Origin: Alitta virens
Lineage: Eukaryota; Annelida; Polychaeta; Phyllodocida; Nereididae
DNA length: 64,000 nt
NCBI GenBank assembly: GCA_932294295.1
Contig: OW028583.1
Coordinates: 581,001-645,000, forward strand
Direction: 5' to 3'
Shown piece after piece: positions 31,580 through 42,092 of this stretch. Made by a program: the position numbers and the translations under genes. The stretch's first letter is position 1. The number at the start of each line of letters is the position of its first letter. Below the pieces are notes generated by a model. The model saw nothing but the letters and a program-made list of their open reading frames with translations, did not search any database and was not told the origin of the DNA.

Positions 31580-31770
31580 ATTAATCCCAAGCCTGGGCAC
31601 TCTTTATGAGCTACATCCCAGCAGCTGGATGTCATTCGGATAAGACGTTAAATTGGCGGTCCCTTGTACTCGGTGCCTATGCTGAGGCAAGTGAAAGACC
31701 GCCTCTGGCAACTGGTAATATATGCTGACTAAATCTTTAGAACCAGCAGCTTTGAGACAATGACATATTT
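31580..31770 (+). mobile_element. SINE-B with partial head and internal deletion
   Basis: ATTAATCCCAAGCCTGGGCACTCTTTATGAGC marks the end of the head. The body runs to GAGGCAAGTGAAAGACC, then jumps to GCCTCTGGCAACTGG, losing about 70 bp, and ends near CAGCTTTGAGACA. Confidence 0.82.
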
Positions 31771-31867
31771 TAGCTAAGTTACTGGTCTTAATGGTGAGGT
31801 AGTCTGTGTACATAATAAATACATGGGAGGTAAAAAATGCTAATGTAAGTTGTATTTTTATAGTGTG

Positions 31868-32142
31868 TTACGCCACTCAGGCAGTCTTAACAGACTTTAC
31901 AATTACACCCTTGGCAGGCCTGTTCAAGCATGAACTTCCAGGGGGGTATACAGCCGGGCAGCCATCGCCAGCGCACACACAGACTAAACACTCTACAATA
32001 GCCATCACGGCCTATAGCCAAGTACCTATTTGCACCTGGGTGGAGTGGTTCAAGGAGGATATAGAAGTTCTTCTATACTGTGGCTGGGTTTGAACCCACG
32101 ACCATGCACATACGAGTCCAGCATCACTCTGGTCCTAGTAGT
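31868..32142 (-). mobile_element. SINE-E, tRNA-derived
   Basis: On the minus strand the B box GGGTTCAAACCC lies near the right end (about 32087-32098), with the anticodon-arm region CTGGACTCGTATGTGCATGG just upstream. The body contains CCACCCAGGTGCAAATAGG and a 3' part ending near GGCGTAACAC. About 270 bp; matches 38990-39297. Confidence 0.82.
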
Positions 32143-32577
32143 AAGATGATCTTATCAGGTTTTCTTAAGATGGGCTAACACTGTATAAGAGCTAAAATTA
32201 GTAACAGTTGAGTCAAACAATTTGAGATCAACATGGTTCTAGAGGGTCACGAAATCTGAAGACAATCACCAAAAAATAAAATAAAACAGAAAAACTGCAA
32301 GAACAAAAGATTACAGAGAACAGAAACGTTGAGAAATTTCAGAAAGTTTTCAACAAGTACATCAAAGAAATTGCAGAGGATTTTGTCAGTACCTTGCATG
32401 TCAATGCCTTCTGAAGGACAAAGTATCAATTTCAGGGGTCTGCCAAGGATCGGTCATTAAACCCATAGCACTGCATTAATTATTGCTACACGTGATGTTC
32501 AACTACAGTCCGACCAAGAATTATCCAGCTTATATAAAATGTGTGAACATTAAAACTGTAATAGAGTGATTCAGCCT

Positions 32578-32778
32578 GTGTGTGTGTGTGTGCGTGTGTG
32601 TAAATAGGGCTTTACGTCCTGTATCTCTGCACCTGATGGGCTAATTAGGACAGGTAGGGACCATGGCAATGAGACGAAGGATGAAACAGTCATCCAACTT
32701 AGGCTCGACCGGGAATCGAACCCAGGACCCACCGGTTGGAAGCCCAGAGCGCTACCTCTAAGCTAGGCCCCCGCCCCT
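32578..32778 (-). mobile_element. SINE-A copy 12
   Basis: Reverse-oriented full-length copy. The (AC)n tail shows as TGTGTG at the left end and the tRNA-like head is at the right. Target-site duplication GAGTGATTCAGCCT (32564-32577) and GAGTGATTTAGCCT (32779-32792), one mismatch. Confidence 0.93.
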
Positions 32779-32792
32779 GAGTGATTTAGCCT

Positions 32793-33579
32793 AAGGTGCC
32801 ATTTGAATGAATTTTTAGAAATCATTTAAATTTATAACCCTACCCAAAAATACACACATATACTAAAAAATATATATATGAAATAAAGACATATATCCTA
32901 GAGACTCACCTATGTTCGGCTAAAACATTAATGACACATAAACTACTATATGGACATGGTGTTTTTCCATGTTTATGTATGAAACATTATTGATAAGAAT
33001 GGTTGGCATGTACAAAGAGATTTTAATAATCATGTGAAAGTATGCATGTAAAACAGCATGAAAAATATACTTTTTTAGTCAGATGTTTATGAGCATGACT
33101 ATCAATTCAACAGCATTATTTATTCATTACTTATCAAGCTGATCATTTCATGCAATGTTAAATCTGACAATCATTGTTCTGTACTGGAGATAGCTTTGAG
33201 AATATTAATCAATATGTATCGGCATATGAAAATCTTTTGTGCTTGGTGACAGATTATTCGATCTGCATAATAACATATTTCATATCAACATTGATGGCAA
33301 AATTATGTGTTAACTTTTAAATGTTGTCTTGAATATGAGATGATAATTTAATTCATTTAAATGACATTCATTGTCTAATTTTTCACAAAAATATTCGCAA
33401 AATGGTGATATGATAATAATGTCTTTTTTTAGCAAGAGATTATGTTATTAATTGTATTATTATCATTATTTCATTTCCATTTACAAAATCATATCATGCC
33501 CTTTGAATTCTAGGAAATTTGAATCATATTTTGAACATATTTAGTACTCAAATGAAACATATTTAGCACTTTACAAATA
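32793..33579. other. AT-rich, no feature recognised
   Basis: Long AT-rich unique sequence without usable open frames. Confidence 0.6.
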
Positions 33580-33640
33580 TAATAAGATAGATAAATAGAT
33601 AGTGGATAGGCAGATGGATAGGTAGATAGATAGATAGTTA
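33580..33640. repeat. (GATA)n microsatellite
   Basis: Short interrupted GATA run. Confidence 0.88.
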
Positions 33641-34529
33641 AGAAATATTTTTAGATGCGGAATTTACTGTATAATACCCAAAGTTTCGACACTTTACAAA
33701 TAATAATTAAAAAAACGATATTATTTGAATTTTGTTTTTATGGCAATGTATTTTAATAAGAAATTTAATAAGAAATAACAATTGTATTTCAAAATGTATT
33801 TCTACAGATCTTTTCTTTCAAATTGACATATTCCTGGAAGTGCCCCCCCCCCCCTCTCAACTGTGCAATAACCATGATTTTTGGTAACTAGTTTTACCTC
33901 AATTAACTCCTAGGAGGTCATAAATTTGCATACCTAATGTATTATTGCTCATTTTTATGACATTGGCTATTGATAATTATGACACAGATGAATTGGGTCC
34001 TTCAATTTATAACATGGCTCCTGTGACAATGAAATTATGGGTTGTCAATCAATTCTTTGATTATATTAGGACAGGCGAAAACTCATCAATATTTCATAAG
34101 GAAAACTAGGTAGAAGGAGATATATTACACAAATGACATTATCTGACATGTTAATATCTATCAATGCCTGGGGCTGTTTTATAGCTTAGTTGTGATACAT
34201 GTCATATAGCATGTGATTATAGGACCCACTAACATCAATATTTTCATGTAATAAACATGTGTGCTGATGACAAATAACAATAAACAGCCTCTCAATTGTA
34301 GCTCTAAATGGAATTATTAAACTACTGCATATTTAATGTTAACATGTAGGGCAGGGGGTGGGGAGCTGGCATTCTAAACTTTAAATGATATAACAGGCAG
34401 GTTCAAAAGTTTGGGAACTCAGCTATTTATTATTAAAAGCCATGCTAGTGGTTGATTGTGTCTAAAAATTAATATGACAACTGAAAATAATGCAACTGCA
34501 AAAGATATCCATTGAAAGTAATGTAATTA
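33641..34529. other. AT-rich, no gene recognised
   Basis: Includes a C-run at about 33842-33854. Otherwise unique. Confidence 0.6.
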
Positions 34530-34623
34530 TTAAACTGACTGACTGGTTGACTGGCTGACTGGCTGACTGGTTGACTGGCTGACTGGTTGACTGGCTGAAT
34601 GACTGACTGGCTGACTGGTTAAC

Positions 34624-34677
<54 letters not shown>

Positions 34678-34970
34678 CTAGATAGATAACTAGATAACTT
34701 GATAGATAAATAGATAGATAAATAGTTAGAGAGATTGATTGATATGACTGACTGACTGACTGACAGGCTGACTAGCTGACTGGTTAACAGATAGATAGAT
34801 AGATAGATATAAATAATACTATGACTGACTGGCTGACGTACTGGCTGACTGACTGACTGACTGGCTGACTGGCTGACTGGTTAACAGATAGATAGATAGA
34901 TAGATAGATAGATAAATAGATAGAGAGATTGATTGATATGACTGACTGACTAACTGACTAACAATCTAAC
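34530..34970. repeat. Alternating (GACT)n and (GATA)n blocks
   Basis: GACTGGCTGACTGG blocks followed by GTTAACAGATAGATAGATAG blocks, three times over. The composite GACT-GTTAACA-GATA unit itself looks duplicated (34530-34680, 34745-34810, 34825-34940). Confidence 0.92.
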
Positions 34971-35694
34971 TAACATTACTGTAAGTGTAAATATTACGAA
35001 ATTCTTTAGCTTCTTCTGCTAAGAAATTAATCAGATTTCAGTTTTTATTTCTGCAAGAATCTGCTCTCATAAACCTTCACTTACTGTGTGGAGCTCTGCT
35101 GGGGCTACTTTTCATGGACATCTGATGCAATTAGGAGAAAATCCTCCCTGGGAATACAGAATTACATGGATGTAGTAACTGAGACATTTTGCAGAACACT
35201 TTACTCATTCCTGAGGGATGTGTTTTTGCTTGCTACATAAATATCATTAACACTGAACTGGTTGTCAATAAAATCACACAGAAAATATGTCTTAACCAAA
35301 TTAATGTAGATATTGCTAACTTTCCACCATAAACTGCAGTGAAAATATAGTTAAACAGCTGTGATATTAGATTAGTACACAAGTGTACATGATAGTAAAG
35401 GATGCTATTTATAGAATGTCCATTTATATTGGCAATAACTGGCTTTAGAGGGCTGATCTTTCTCCAGTTAAATAACCCACTTTCGGATCATCCACCTTCC
35501 AATATCATTTGAAAGTCAAAAGCTCTCGTACAGGGCAACTTTAATCAAATTCGGACACTCTAAAAATAGAAACACATAATTGGGGGAAATTGAACACAAC
35601 TGGGAAAATGCGTGACACACGCCGAACAATCGAAGCCATTCAAAAACACACGAACTTCTGGCACAAATTATTAGCGAAAACATCCTGTCAAAAC
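34971..35694. other. No gene recognised
   Basis: Unique sequence becoming CpG-richer toward 35600. Confidence 0.55.
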
Positions 35695-35720
35695 ATCACA
35701 AAATGGCGGCTCGGTGTGCC
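35695..35720. promoter_or_regulatory. YY1-like site
   Basis: CACAAAATGGCGGCTCGG matches the YY1 core AAAATGGCGGC. It sits in a short CpG-containing stretch (35600-35720) with no other support. Confidence 0.25.
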
Positions 35721-35821
35721 AATAATCTTCTCTCAAGCGCCATGTCAAATTATTTAATTAGAAAACATTTTTTCAATCCATCAGATTTGATGCACATTTA
35801 AAGTGTAGCTGATTTGTATTT

Positions 35822-35998
35822 GTTTTCTATGCTGAGGCAAGTAAAACACCCCCCCCCCCCTCCCTCCACCCATGGGTACATATATCACATGGTGAGGACT
35901 CCAAGCAGCGGCCCTCTCATCTCATCATTACGTCTGCCTGCAGCTGGTCATATGAGCTGACTAAGCTACAGACTTAGTGGCATTGAAACATTGACACA
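35822..35998 (+). mobile_element. SINE-B body with expanded C-run
   Basis: TTTTCTATGCTGAGGCAAGTAAAACACC, then a 13-base C-run and CTCCCTCC where the family has CCCCACCC. It continues to CTACAGACTTAGTGGCATTGAAACA. Confidence 0.82.
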
Positions 35999-36259
35999 GA
36001 ATAATTGCCAAGGTAACTCTGCTGGCTGGCTGGTGTCATCTTGGCATTCAGGAAACATAGTATTTTCGTCATATTCTGACATGATGGTGTCATATATATA
36101 CATTATTGGGTGATGTCATGCTCATGACCACAGCCAATGTACTTAATGATATCAATAACATCTCAAAGATGCACCATTGCAATCTAAAAGCATGTTTATT
36201 CAGTAGGGTACTTAAGCAGCCTTTAATGCATTGTATGTAAAGAAAATAATCTTGTCTTG

Positions 36260-36582
36260 AATAGTCTTTTCACTGAGCAGCCCTGAATTTAGCAAGACAT
36301 AAGTGTTTCCTCTCCTCTTATTACTCATTTTGCTTTTCAGACATAGAAGATAATCACTGACTCGTTCAATAAATATAACTTTCTCAGAAAAATAACAAAA
36401 ATCAACTGAATGATAAAGTGTCAAATATACATTAAAATGCACTAAAAATACTGCTGCTTGGATGCACTTTGCTTCAGCCAATCACAGCCAAGGGCGGGAA
36501 AATTTTCAGCCAATAGGATTGCAGTATTCTGTCATAGCAACCTGGTGGAAATACAGAGAACTTTGCTTGAAAATCCACTATT
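36260..36582 (+). mobile_element. Element C, full length
   Basis: Starts AATAGTCTTTTCACTGAGC and ends GAAAATCCACTATT; 323 bp. The CTCF-like core is degraded (CAACCTGGTGG). The open frame on the other strand is not conserved between copies as a protein, so I do not call it a gene. Confidence 0.82.
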
Positions 36583-36817
36583 AAACATCAAGCAATTAAT
36601 TGAGTCTTCCTGAATATATACTGCTTCTTTAAGCTGTAACAAAACAGCTTATCCAGAGTCTATCTATCTTGGTGCAACTTAGATAATTCTAAGCTTGGCA
36701 AAAATAAAAAAATAATAAAAATTAATTAATTATTATGTCATGCTATCAGACTTCAAAAATCTTTATCACGCTTAAGTAGCTTAGAGTTAGTTTTTAATTT
36801 GATTAATGTAATGACTA

Positions 36818-36990
36818 TGTGTACTTAGTGTCTAAGCTGAGGCAAGTAAAACACCCCACTCATGGGGTAAATGTGTAAAATGGTGTGGACTCCAATCAGC
36901 CTTATCATCTCATCATTACGTCTGCCTCTGGCAGCTGGTCATATAAGCTGACTAAACTGCAGACCAGTGGTACTATAACATTGAAAACAT
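36818..36990 (+). mobile_element. SINE-B body
   Basis: ATGTGTACTTAGTGTCTAAGCTGAGGC through CACTCATGGGGTAAATGTG to CTGCAGACCAGTGGTAC and a decayed end. Confidence 0.82.
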
Positions 36991-37019
36991 TGAAATGTAA
37001 TTTGGTTTCATAGATAAGA

Positions 37020-37168
37020 TTGGAGAGGAGAGGAGAGGAGAATAGAGGAGACGAGAGCAGAGGAGAATAAAGTAGAGTAGTGGAGAGGAGAGGAGAGGAG
37101 AGGAGAGGAGAATAGAGGAGAATAGAGGAGAATAGAGGAGAATAGAGGAGACGAGAAGAGATGAGATG
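37020..37168. repeat. (GAGGA)n purine array
   Basis: GAGAGGAGAGG and GAATAGAGGAGAATAGAGG units. Confidence 0.93.
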
Positions 37169-37176
37169 AGATTAAC

Positions 37177-37449
37177 TTAACCATTGCCTGTGAGAGCCAA
37201 TTTATTTACCAAAATAAATTTTGGTTTATCGGAAATAATATGACAAATATCGTTAGAAACACCCTCATTTTGCACGAATACACGATTAAGGCAAAGACAT
37301 GATGAGTGAAGAGGGCACCATTTAAGGACATGAACGACCCTACAATTAATGTCAGCATCACCCCAACCTGGGCATAATTCTTCATAAAGGGCCTCCCTCG
37401 CTGGGAGTATTATTTCTCTGGTGTCAGAGGTGCCACCCACGCCAGCCAT
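37177..37449 (-). CDS. Open frame of uncertain status, 90 codons
   Basis: The product begins MAGVGGTSDTREIILPAR and contains four cysteines in the middle (CPGWG, CRV, CPLHSSCLCL). It is outside the repeats I recognise, although its 3' end meets a purine array. The composition looks more protein-like than most frames in the window, but I do not recognise a family and see no neighbouring exon. It could be a fragment of an old gene or transposon. Confidence 0.18.
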   Translation of the reverse strand: MAGVGGTSDTREIILPAREALYEELCPGWGDADINCRVVHVLKWCPLHSSCLCLNRVFVQNEGVSNDICHIISDKPKFILVNKLALTGNG

Positions 37450-37780
37450 AGTTTATGGGAGTTTCTATAAACTTATTATGCAGGTGGGCATCTCATGGGA
37501 GCTGATGCAAGTTAACTACATATGGCACTAAAGGTGTGGGTGGCAGTGCAGCGCCCTGCAGAACTTATATTACAATTTATTGACAGTGTATTTTAAAGGA
37601 GTGAAACTGCCTTAATAACTTAATTGATGCTATCCTTAAATTCAGTTATACTTAAAGGTGTCACTACCTTAGGCATTCTGCTCCAGTTATTTCACAGAGA
37701 TACAGAAATTTGATGAAGATATTTTGGTTCAAACTGCTTAATATGGTAACCATGTTCCCCTCCTACATACACATTTGAAT

Positions 37781-38085
37781 AATAGAGTATTTTCACTGAG
37801 CAGCCCTGAATTCAAAAGGACATAAGTCTTTCTTCTCCTCTTATTACTCATTTTGTTTGTCAGACATAGTAGGTCATAACTAACTGATTACATAAAAATA
37901 ATTTTCTCTGGGAAATAACAGAAATCAACTAAATGATAAGATGTCAAATATGCATTTAAATCAACTGCTGTTAGGATGCACTTTGCTTCGGCCAATCGCA
38001 GTCAAGGGTGGGAACATTTTCAGTGAATGGGATTGCAGTATTCTGTCATAGCCACCTGGTGGAAATACAGAGAACCTTCCGCAAT
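37781..38085 (+). mobile_element. Element C, near full length
   Basis: AATAGAGTATTTTCACTGAGC to GAGAACCTTCCGC; the last 10-15 bp are decayed. GCCACCTGGTGG at 38051-38062 keeps the CTCF-like core on the minus strand. Confidence 0.82.
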
Positions 38086-38509
38086 CATTTAAACAAACTT
38101 CAGTTAAAAGCTTGTAAATTATGAATTGTCCAGGCATACATTGATGACGTCATTAGATACCATGGCTTCTGTCACGTGGACAGCTGGTCAGTCACGTGAT
38201 AAATGGATGACTCTGATTGGCTGACAAGGCCAGGTGTGTTGAACAAAGCAATCATCTGTGATGTCACTGGGGTAATTTATTTGAAGGATGTCATACAGCA
38301 TTTTGACCTCAATGAATAAATAGCCCTCTTTGCATCAATTATGATCCAGCTCTCATTCTAAAGTTATCAATCATCCTTCAAACAATGAGTAAGTCAGGAA
38401 GTTGGGGAGGAAGTGTCCTACTGACAATGCATTATGGGCCTTGAGCGCAAACTCTCTTGTTATAAGATTACCGGAAACCATTCATCATTTTGTTATGTGC
38501 TACTGCAAT
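38086..38509. other. No gene recognised
   Basis: Unique sequence with CACGTG and TCACGTGA-type E-boxes near 38173-38200. Confidence 0.5.
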
Positions 38510-38522
38510 CCACCAGATGGCA
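38510..38522 (+). promoter_or_regulatory. CTCF-like core site
   Basis: CCACCAGATGGCA fits the CTCF core CCNSNAGNNGGCR without mismatch. It is outside element C. By chance alone some matches are expected in 64 kb. Confidence 0.3.
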
Positions 38523-38682
38523 GCTCTGTGGCTTAGTGCTTGCGCCAGACAATAGATGGCGTCCTGGTTCTAGCACAACGAGATAATGAGATATCAACAA
38601 TGAAAAATCGTCCACTTGTAGAATATACAAAGTCATCATGTCTAGTGGGGATATTTCTACTGTACAATTCACTAAGTCTCTT

Positions 38683-38878
38683 GGGGCGGGGCCTGGCTCA
38701 GTAGTAGTGCACTGGACTTCCAACCACTGGGTCACGCGTTCGGTTCCCGGTTTAGCCTAATATAAGTTGGATGGCTGTTTCATCCATCATCGCATTGCCA
38801 TTGTCCCTGTCTGTCCTTATTAGCCCAACAGGTGCAGAAATACAAGACGTAAAGCCCTAATCACACACACAACACACA
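38683..38878 (+). mobile_element. SINE-A copy 13, diverged head
   Basis: A full-length but older-looking copy: A box CTGGCTCAGTAGTAGTGC, B box CGTTCGGTTCC, and a small extra TATA after the head. Target-site duplication AAGTCTCTT at 38674-38682 and 38879-38887. Confidence 0.9.
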
Positions 38879-38892
38879 AAGTCTCTTCAACT

Positions 38893-38950
38893 GTTACTAT
38901 CCGGAGCTACCTGAAGCTACAGGGAGCCAGAACAAGCCATAACTAGCTGG
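38893..38950 (+). repeat. Low-copy repeat H
   Basis: GAGCTACCTGAAGCTACAGG and CAAGCCATAACTAGCT, as at 8090-8152. Confidence 0.4.
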
Positions 38951-38989
38951 AGACACCTAATATTAAATTTAAATGTATTTTTTATCGTT

Positions 38990-39297
38990 CGTTAAACTGC
39001 TCAAGCAGTCTCCACCAACTTTACAATTACACCCTCGGCAGGCCTGTTCAAGCATGAGCCTTTCTCAACTCCCCGAGAAGTATACAGCCGGGCAGCCGTC
39101 GCCAGCGCACACACAGACTAAACACTCTACAATCGCCATCTCTGCCTATAGCCAAGTACCCATTTCCACCTGGGTGGAGTGAAGCAGTGGTTCAAGGAAG
39201 ATCTGCTCAGTTCTTCCATGTCATGGCTGGGTTTGAACCCATGACCATGCGCATACTAGTCCAACACCTTATCCACTGGGCCACAACACCACAGTAA
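38990..39297 (-). mobile_element. SINE-E with complete tRNA-like head
   Basis: The minus strand from 39295 reads GTGGTGTTGTGGCCCAGTGG, with A box TGGCCCAGTGGATAAGG. Then comes TTGGACTAGTATGCGC (anticodon arm), B box GGGTTCAAACCC and a body of about 230 bp including TCCACCCAGGTGGAAATGGG. The head resembles Ser/Leu-type tRNAs in outline. It could belong to a known SINE superfamily with a conserved central domain; I cannot confirm that without a library. Confidence 0.85.
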
Positions 39298-39478
39298 TAT
39301 TCTCAATTAAAGTTCCACATTGGCATAAAATGTGAAAAATAACTTAATTATGAAGTGGATTGTGTAGAATCAGAATTTAACAAATATATACGTTTCAATC
39401 ATGAAGAGCATCTTCCACTAGACAGATATAGCTAGATCGCTAGGTTTAGTGGCAGGTAGCAAGGTGTTTAAATAGTAG

Positions 39479-39538
39479 TATAGCTCAGCCTAGCTCAGTT
39501 TAGCTCAGTCTAGCTCAGTTTAGTTTATAAAAGACCGT
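39479..39538. repeat. Short relative of the 10-bp array
   Basis: TAGCTCAGCCTAGCTCAG and two to three further units, then TTTATAAAAGACCG. The large array is followed by GTTGTAAAAGACTG, so the right flank is shared too. Confidence 0.85.
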
Positions 39539-39599
39539 ACATATAATATGAGTCGAACTGTATGTTATTCAGAATTATCTCAGATTCTGTTGTTGTAAA

Positions 39600-39660
39600 G
39601 TGCAAACAGATGTAATGATGAACTGCTAAGGCTAAGAGTCCACACCACCCATAAAACTCC
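39600..39660 (-). mobile_element. SINE-B short remnant
   Basis: GCAAACAGATGTAATGATGA and AGAGTCCACACCACCC only. Confidence 0.5.
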
Positions 39661-40297
39661 CCAACAGTAGATATTTTGCATGCTTCAGTGAAGACAATAA
39701 AAAGAAATATTTTTTTAAACTAAAAATTCTAATAGTTACTAAATTTTACGATGTTTATGAAGTTTTAAATTATACAAGTTGAAATTCTAACTGTGGCGCA
39801 TTATATTATCTTTTAAAACTTACATAATTGCAACAGGTTTTAACAATGAAGAAATCAATTCTTTTTTAGTCTCAAACTTCGATGAAAACTGGCTAGAAAC
39901 ACACAGGTGCAGATGAAAACAAAACAATAAAACGAATCATGCACCTATTGACACTGACTTTACTGGAAACTGACATTTAAGTCTTAATGCCAGAGAACCA
40001 ATCAAATGAAAAATTACCCAGAAGTCATTATGTTAACATGTATGCAGTCTGCATGATCTATTCCTGATTATATTTTATGGCCAACTGTCAACAGACCATC
40101 AATAATTCTGTCTGTTGACAAAAAAATGGCACCATAGTCTAGATATAATATTATGTAAAATAGCACGTTTGAAATATACATTGAGGTGAATAATAAAGTA
40201 CCTAATTGTGTTTATGTTGCTAATTAAGTGAATTAAATCATGTTACTGGAAAATAATATTTGCTAATTTGTGTTTTGTTGTTTTCATATACAGGAAA
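39661..40297. other. AT-rich, no gene recognised
   Basis: Unique sequence without usable frames. Confidence 0.6.
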
Positions 40298-40720
40298 TAC
40301 AGTGTTACTTCGATATATTAAGATTATCAACACATTTTCCTGGCCGTTATAGTGAGGTGTTCTTAATAAAGAGGTATACTAAAATGCTGAGAATAAAGCA
40401 GGTACAGAAATGTTAGTTTTACAGTGAAACCTCGCTATTAAAATCAGTCATATTCCAATATTAATTGTTTAATAAACTTTTATCTTATATCTTAATGCAA
40501 ATTGTACTGTTCTTAATAGTGAGGTGGTCTTAATAGAGAGGTGGTATACAATGGCAAAAATACACCTGGGTATTAAAATGAATTGTCTTAATGGTGAGGT
40601 GGTCTTTTTAACGGGGCTTCAGTATTGAAGTAACCAAATTTACAGTAAACTTCACTATTATGGACACTATTATGCATATTTTTTTGGTCGTATGAGTGAG
40701 GTGGTTGTATAGAGAGGGAA
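40298..40720. repeat. Cluster of decayed pogo-like transposon ends
   Basis: CAGTGTTACTTCGATATATT (40300 region), CAGTGAAACCTCGCTATTA (40422-40440), ACAGTAAACTTCACTATTA (40660 region) and several AGTGAGGTGGTCTTAAT blocks in the opposite sense. The CAGT..(A)ACCTCG start is a feature I associate with Tc1/mariner pogo/Tigger termini. No transposase frame. Confidence 0.5.
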
Positions 40721-41359
40721 AATACAATGGCAAAATACATTTTGGGTAAAAAAAAGTTACCTTAGAACACATCATAAAATGCATGCAACTGATCCTAGCA
40801 TGTACAATGAGTTTTGGGATTTACACTTCATCAATTATTGAATTAGAAACTCACTCTATATTAGTTGCAAATTAGTTGCAATTTCTGCTAATACACTTGG
40901 TCACAATCCCTTCATAATGTGTTCACAGTTGAAAGCAATACTCTCCCAACATGGGACAACTTTACATCAGTTTTGACACATTATGAATTGCAATTCCAAA
41001 CTCATGAATTAGGATTTTAACAGCTTCAATTCCACCCAGAAATTGTCAGAAGCCCAGAAAAAGGGGCAGGTTATTATTTGGAGTGTTTGACAAGCATTTT
41101 AAAGTGCTTTCGTGTGATTTAAACGTCTCTGAAGCATTTGTCTCTGTGCAGTTTGGAGGCTTATGGCTGAAACACCACATAGAATGAATGTCAACAAAAT
41201 TGGGAACGATTTGTGTAAAGCGATAAGTCAGGCAGGTTCTTTTTAGCTTCAAATGATGTTTATTGCCACAAAATCAGCCACAATTAATAGCTAATGACAT
41301 TTACAACACTCAACTTTAGGCACTTACTTGAAGTAACCTAGATATTGTTGCAAAGTTAA
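40721..41359. other. No gene recognised
   Basis: A weak minus-strand frame (41046-41252) without recognisable motif. Otherwise unique. Confidence 0.55.
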
Positions 41360-41370
41360 ATAGGTAAAAG

Positions 41371-41564
41371 GGGGTGGGGGCCTAGGTCAGTGGTAGCGCC
41401 CTGGGCTTCCAACCACTGGGTCCCGGGTTCAATTCCCGGTCGAGCCTAAGTTGGATGGCTGTTTCATCCGTTGTCTCATTGCCATGGTCCCTGCCTGTCC
41501 TAATTAGCCCATCAGGTGCAGAAATACAGGACGTAAAGCCCTAATCCACCACCACCACCACCAT
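41371..41564 (+). mobile_element. SINE-A copy 14 with (ACC)n tail
   Basis: Full-length copy whose tail is (ACC)n rather than (AC)n, like copy 3. Target-site duplication ATAGGTAAAAG at 41360-41370 and 41565-41575. Confidence 0.93.
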
Positions 41565-41741
41565 ATAGGTAAAAGATAAAACATAATTTTGCAGCTATTG
41601 TAATATGGTGTTTTTGCCAATCATTCTTTCATGAAAACGCTCTTAAAAGGTCATTTGGCATAGAATAGGTTAAACAAACATAATTTTTTTTTCAAATAAA
41701 CATTCAAACAGCCAGTCAATAAACTAACATGTAAGAAATAC

Positions 41742-42055
41742 AGTCAGTCAGTCAGTCAGTCAGTCAGTCAGTCAGTCAGTCAGTCAGTCAGTAAGTAAGT
41801 AAGTTAGTAAGTTAGTAGGTTAGTAAATTAGTAAGTTAGTAAGATAGTTAATAATCCAATTAGTCAGTATAAATAGTCAGTTGGCTGGTCATTCAGTAGC
41901 TTAGCAGTCAGTCAGTCAGTCAGTCAGTCAGTCAGTCAGTCAGTCAGTCAGTCAGTCAGTCAGTCAGTCAGTCAATCAGTCAATCAGTTAATAATCCAAT
42001 TAGTCTGTAAACAGTCTGTCAGTCAATCATGATATCAGTGTCAGTCAGTCAGTCA

Positions 42056-42088
<33 letters not shown>

Positions 42089-42092
42089 TTAA
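41742..42092. repeat. (AGTC)n microsatellite blocks
   Basis: Pure AGTC runs at 41742-41795, 41898-41975 and 42037-42060, separated by related AAGTTAGT sequence. CCAG units end the block. Confidence 0.95.

Noticed and set aside
36212..36481. 89-codon minus-strand frame
   Set aside because: It lies mostly within element C, and other copies carry stops or shifts at the same place, so it is not a conserved protein.
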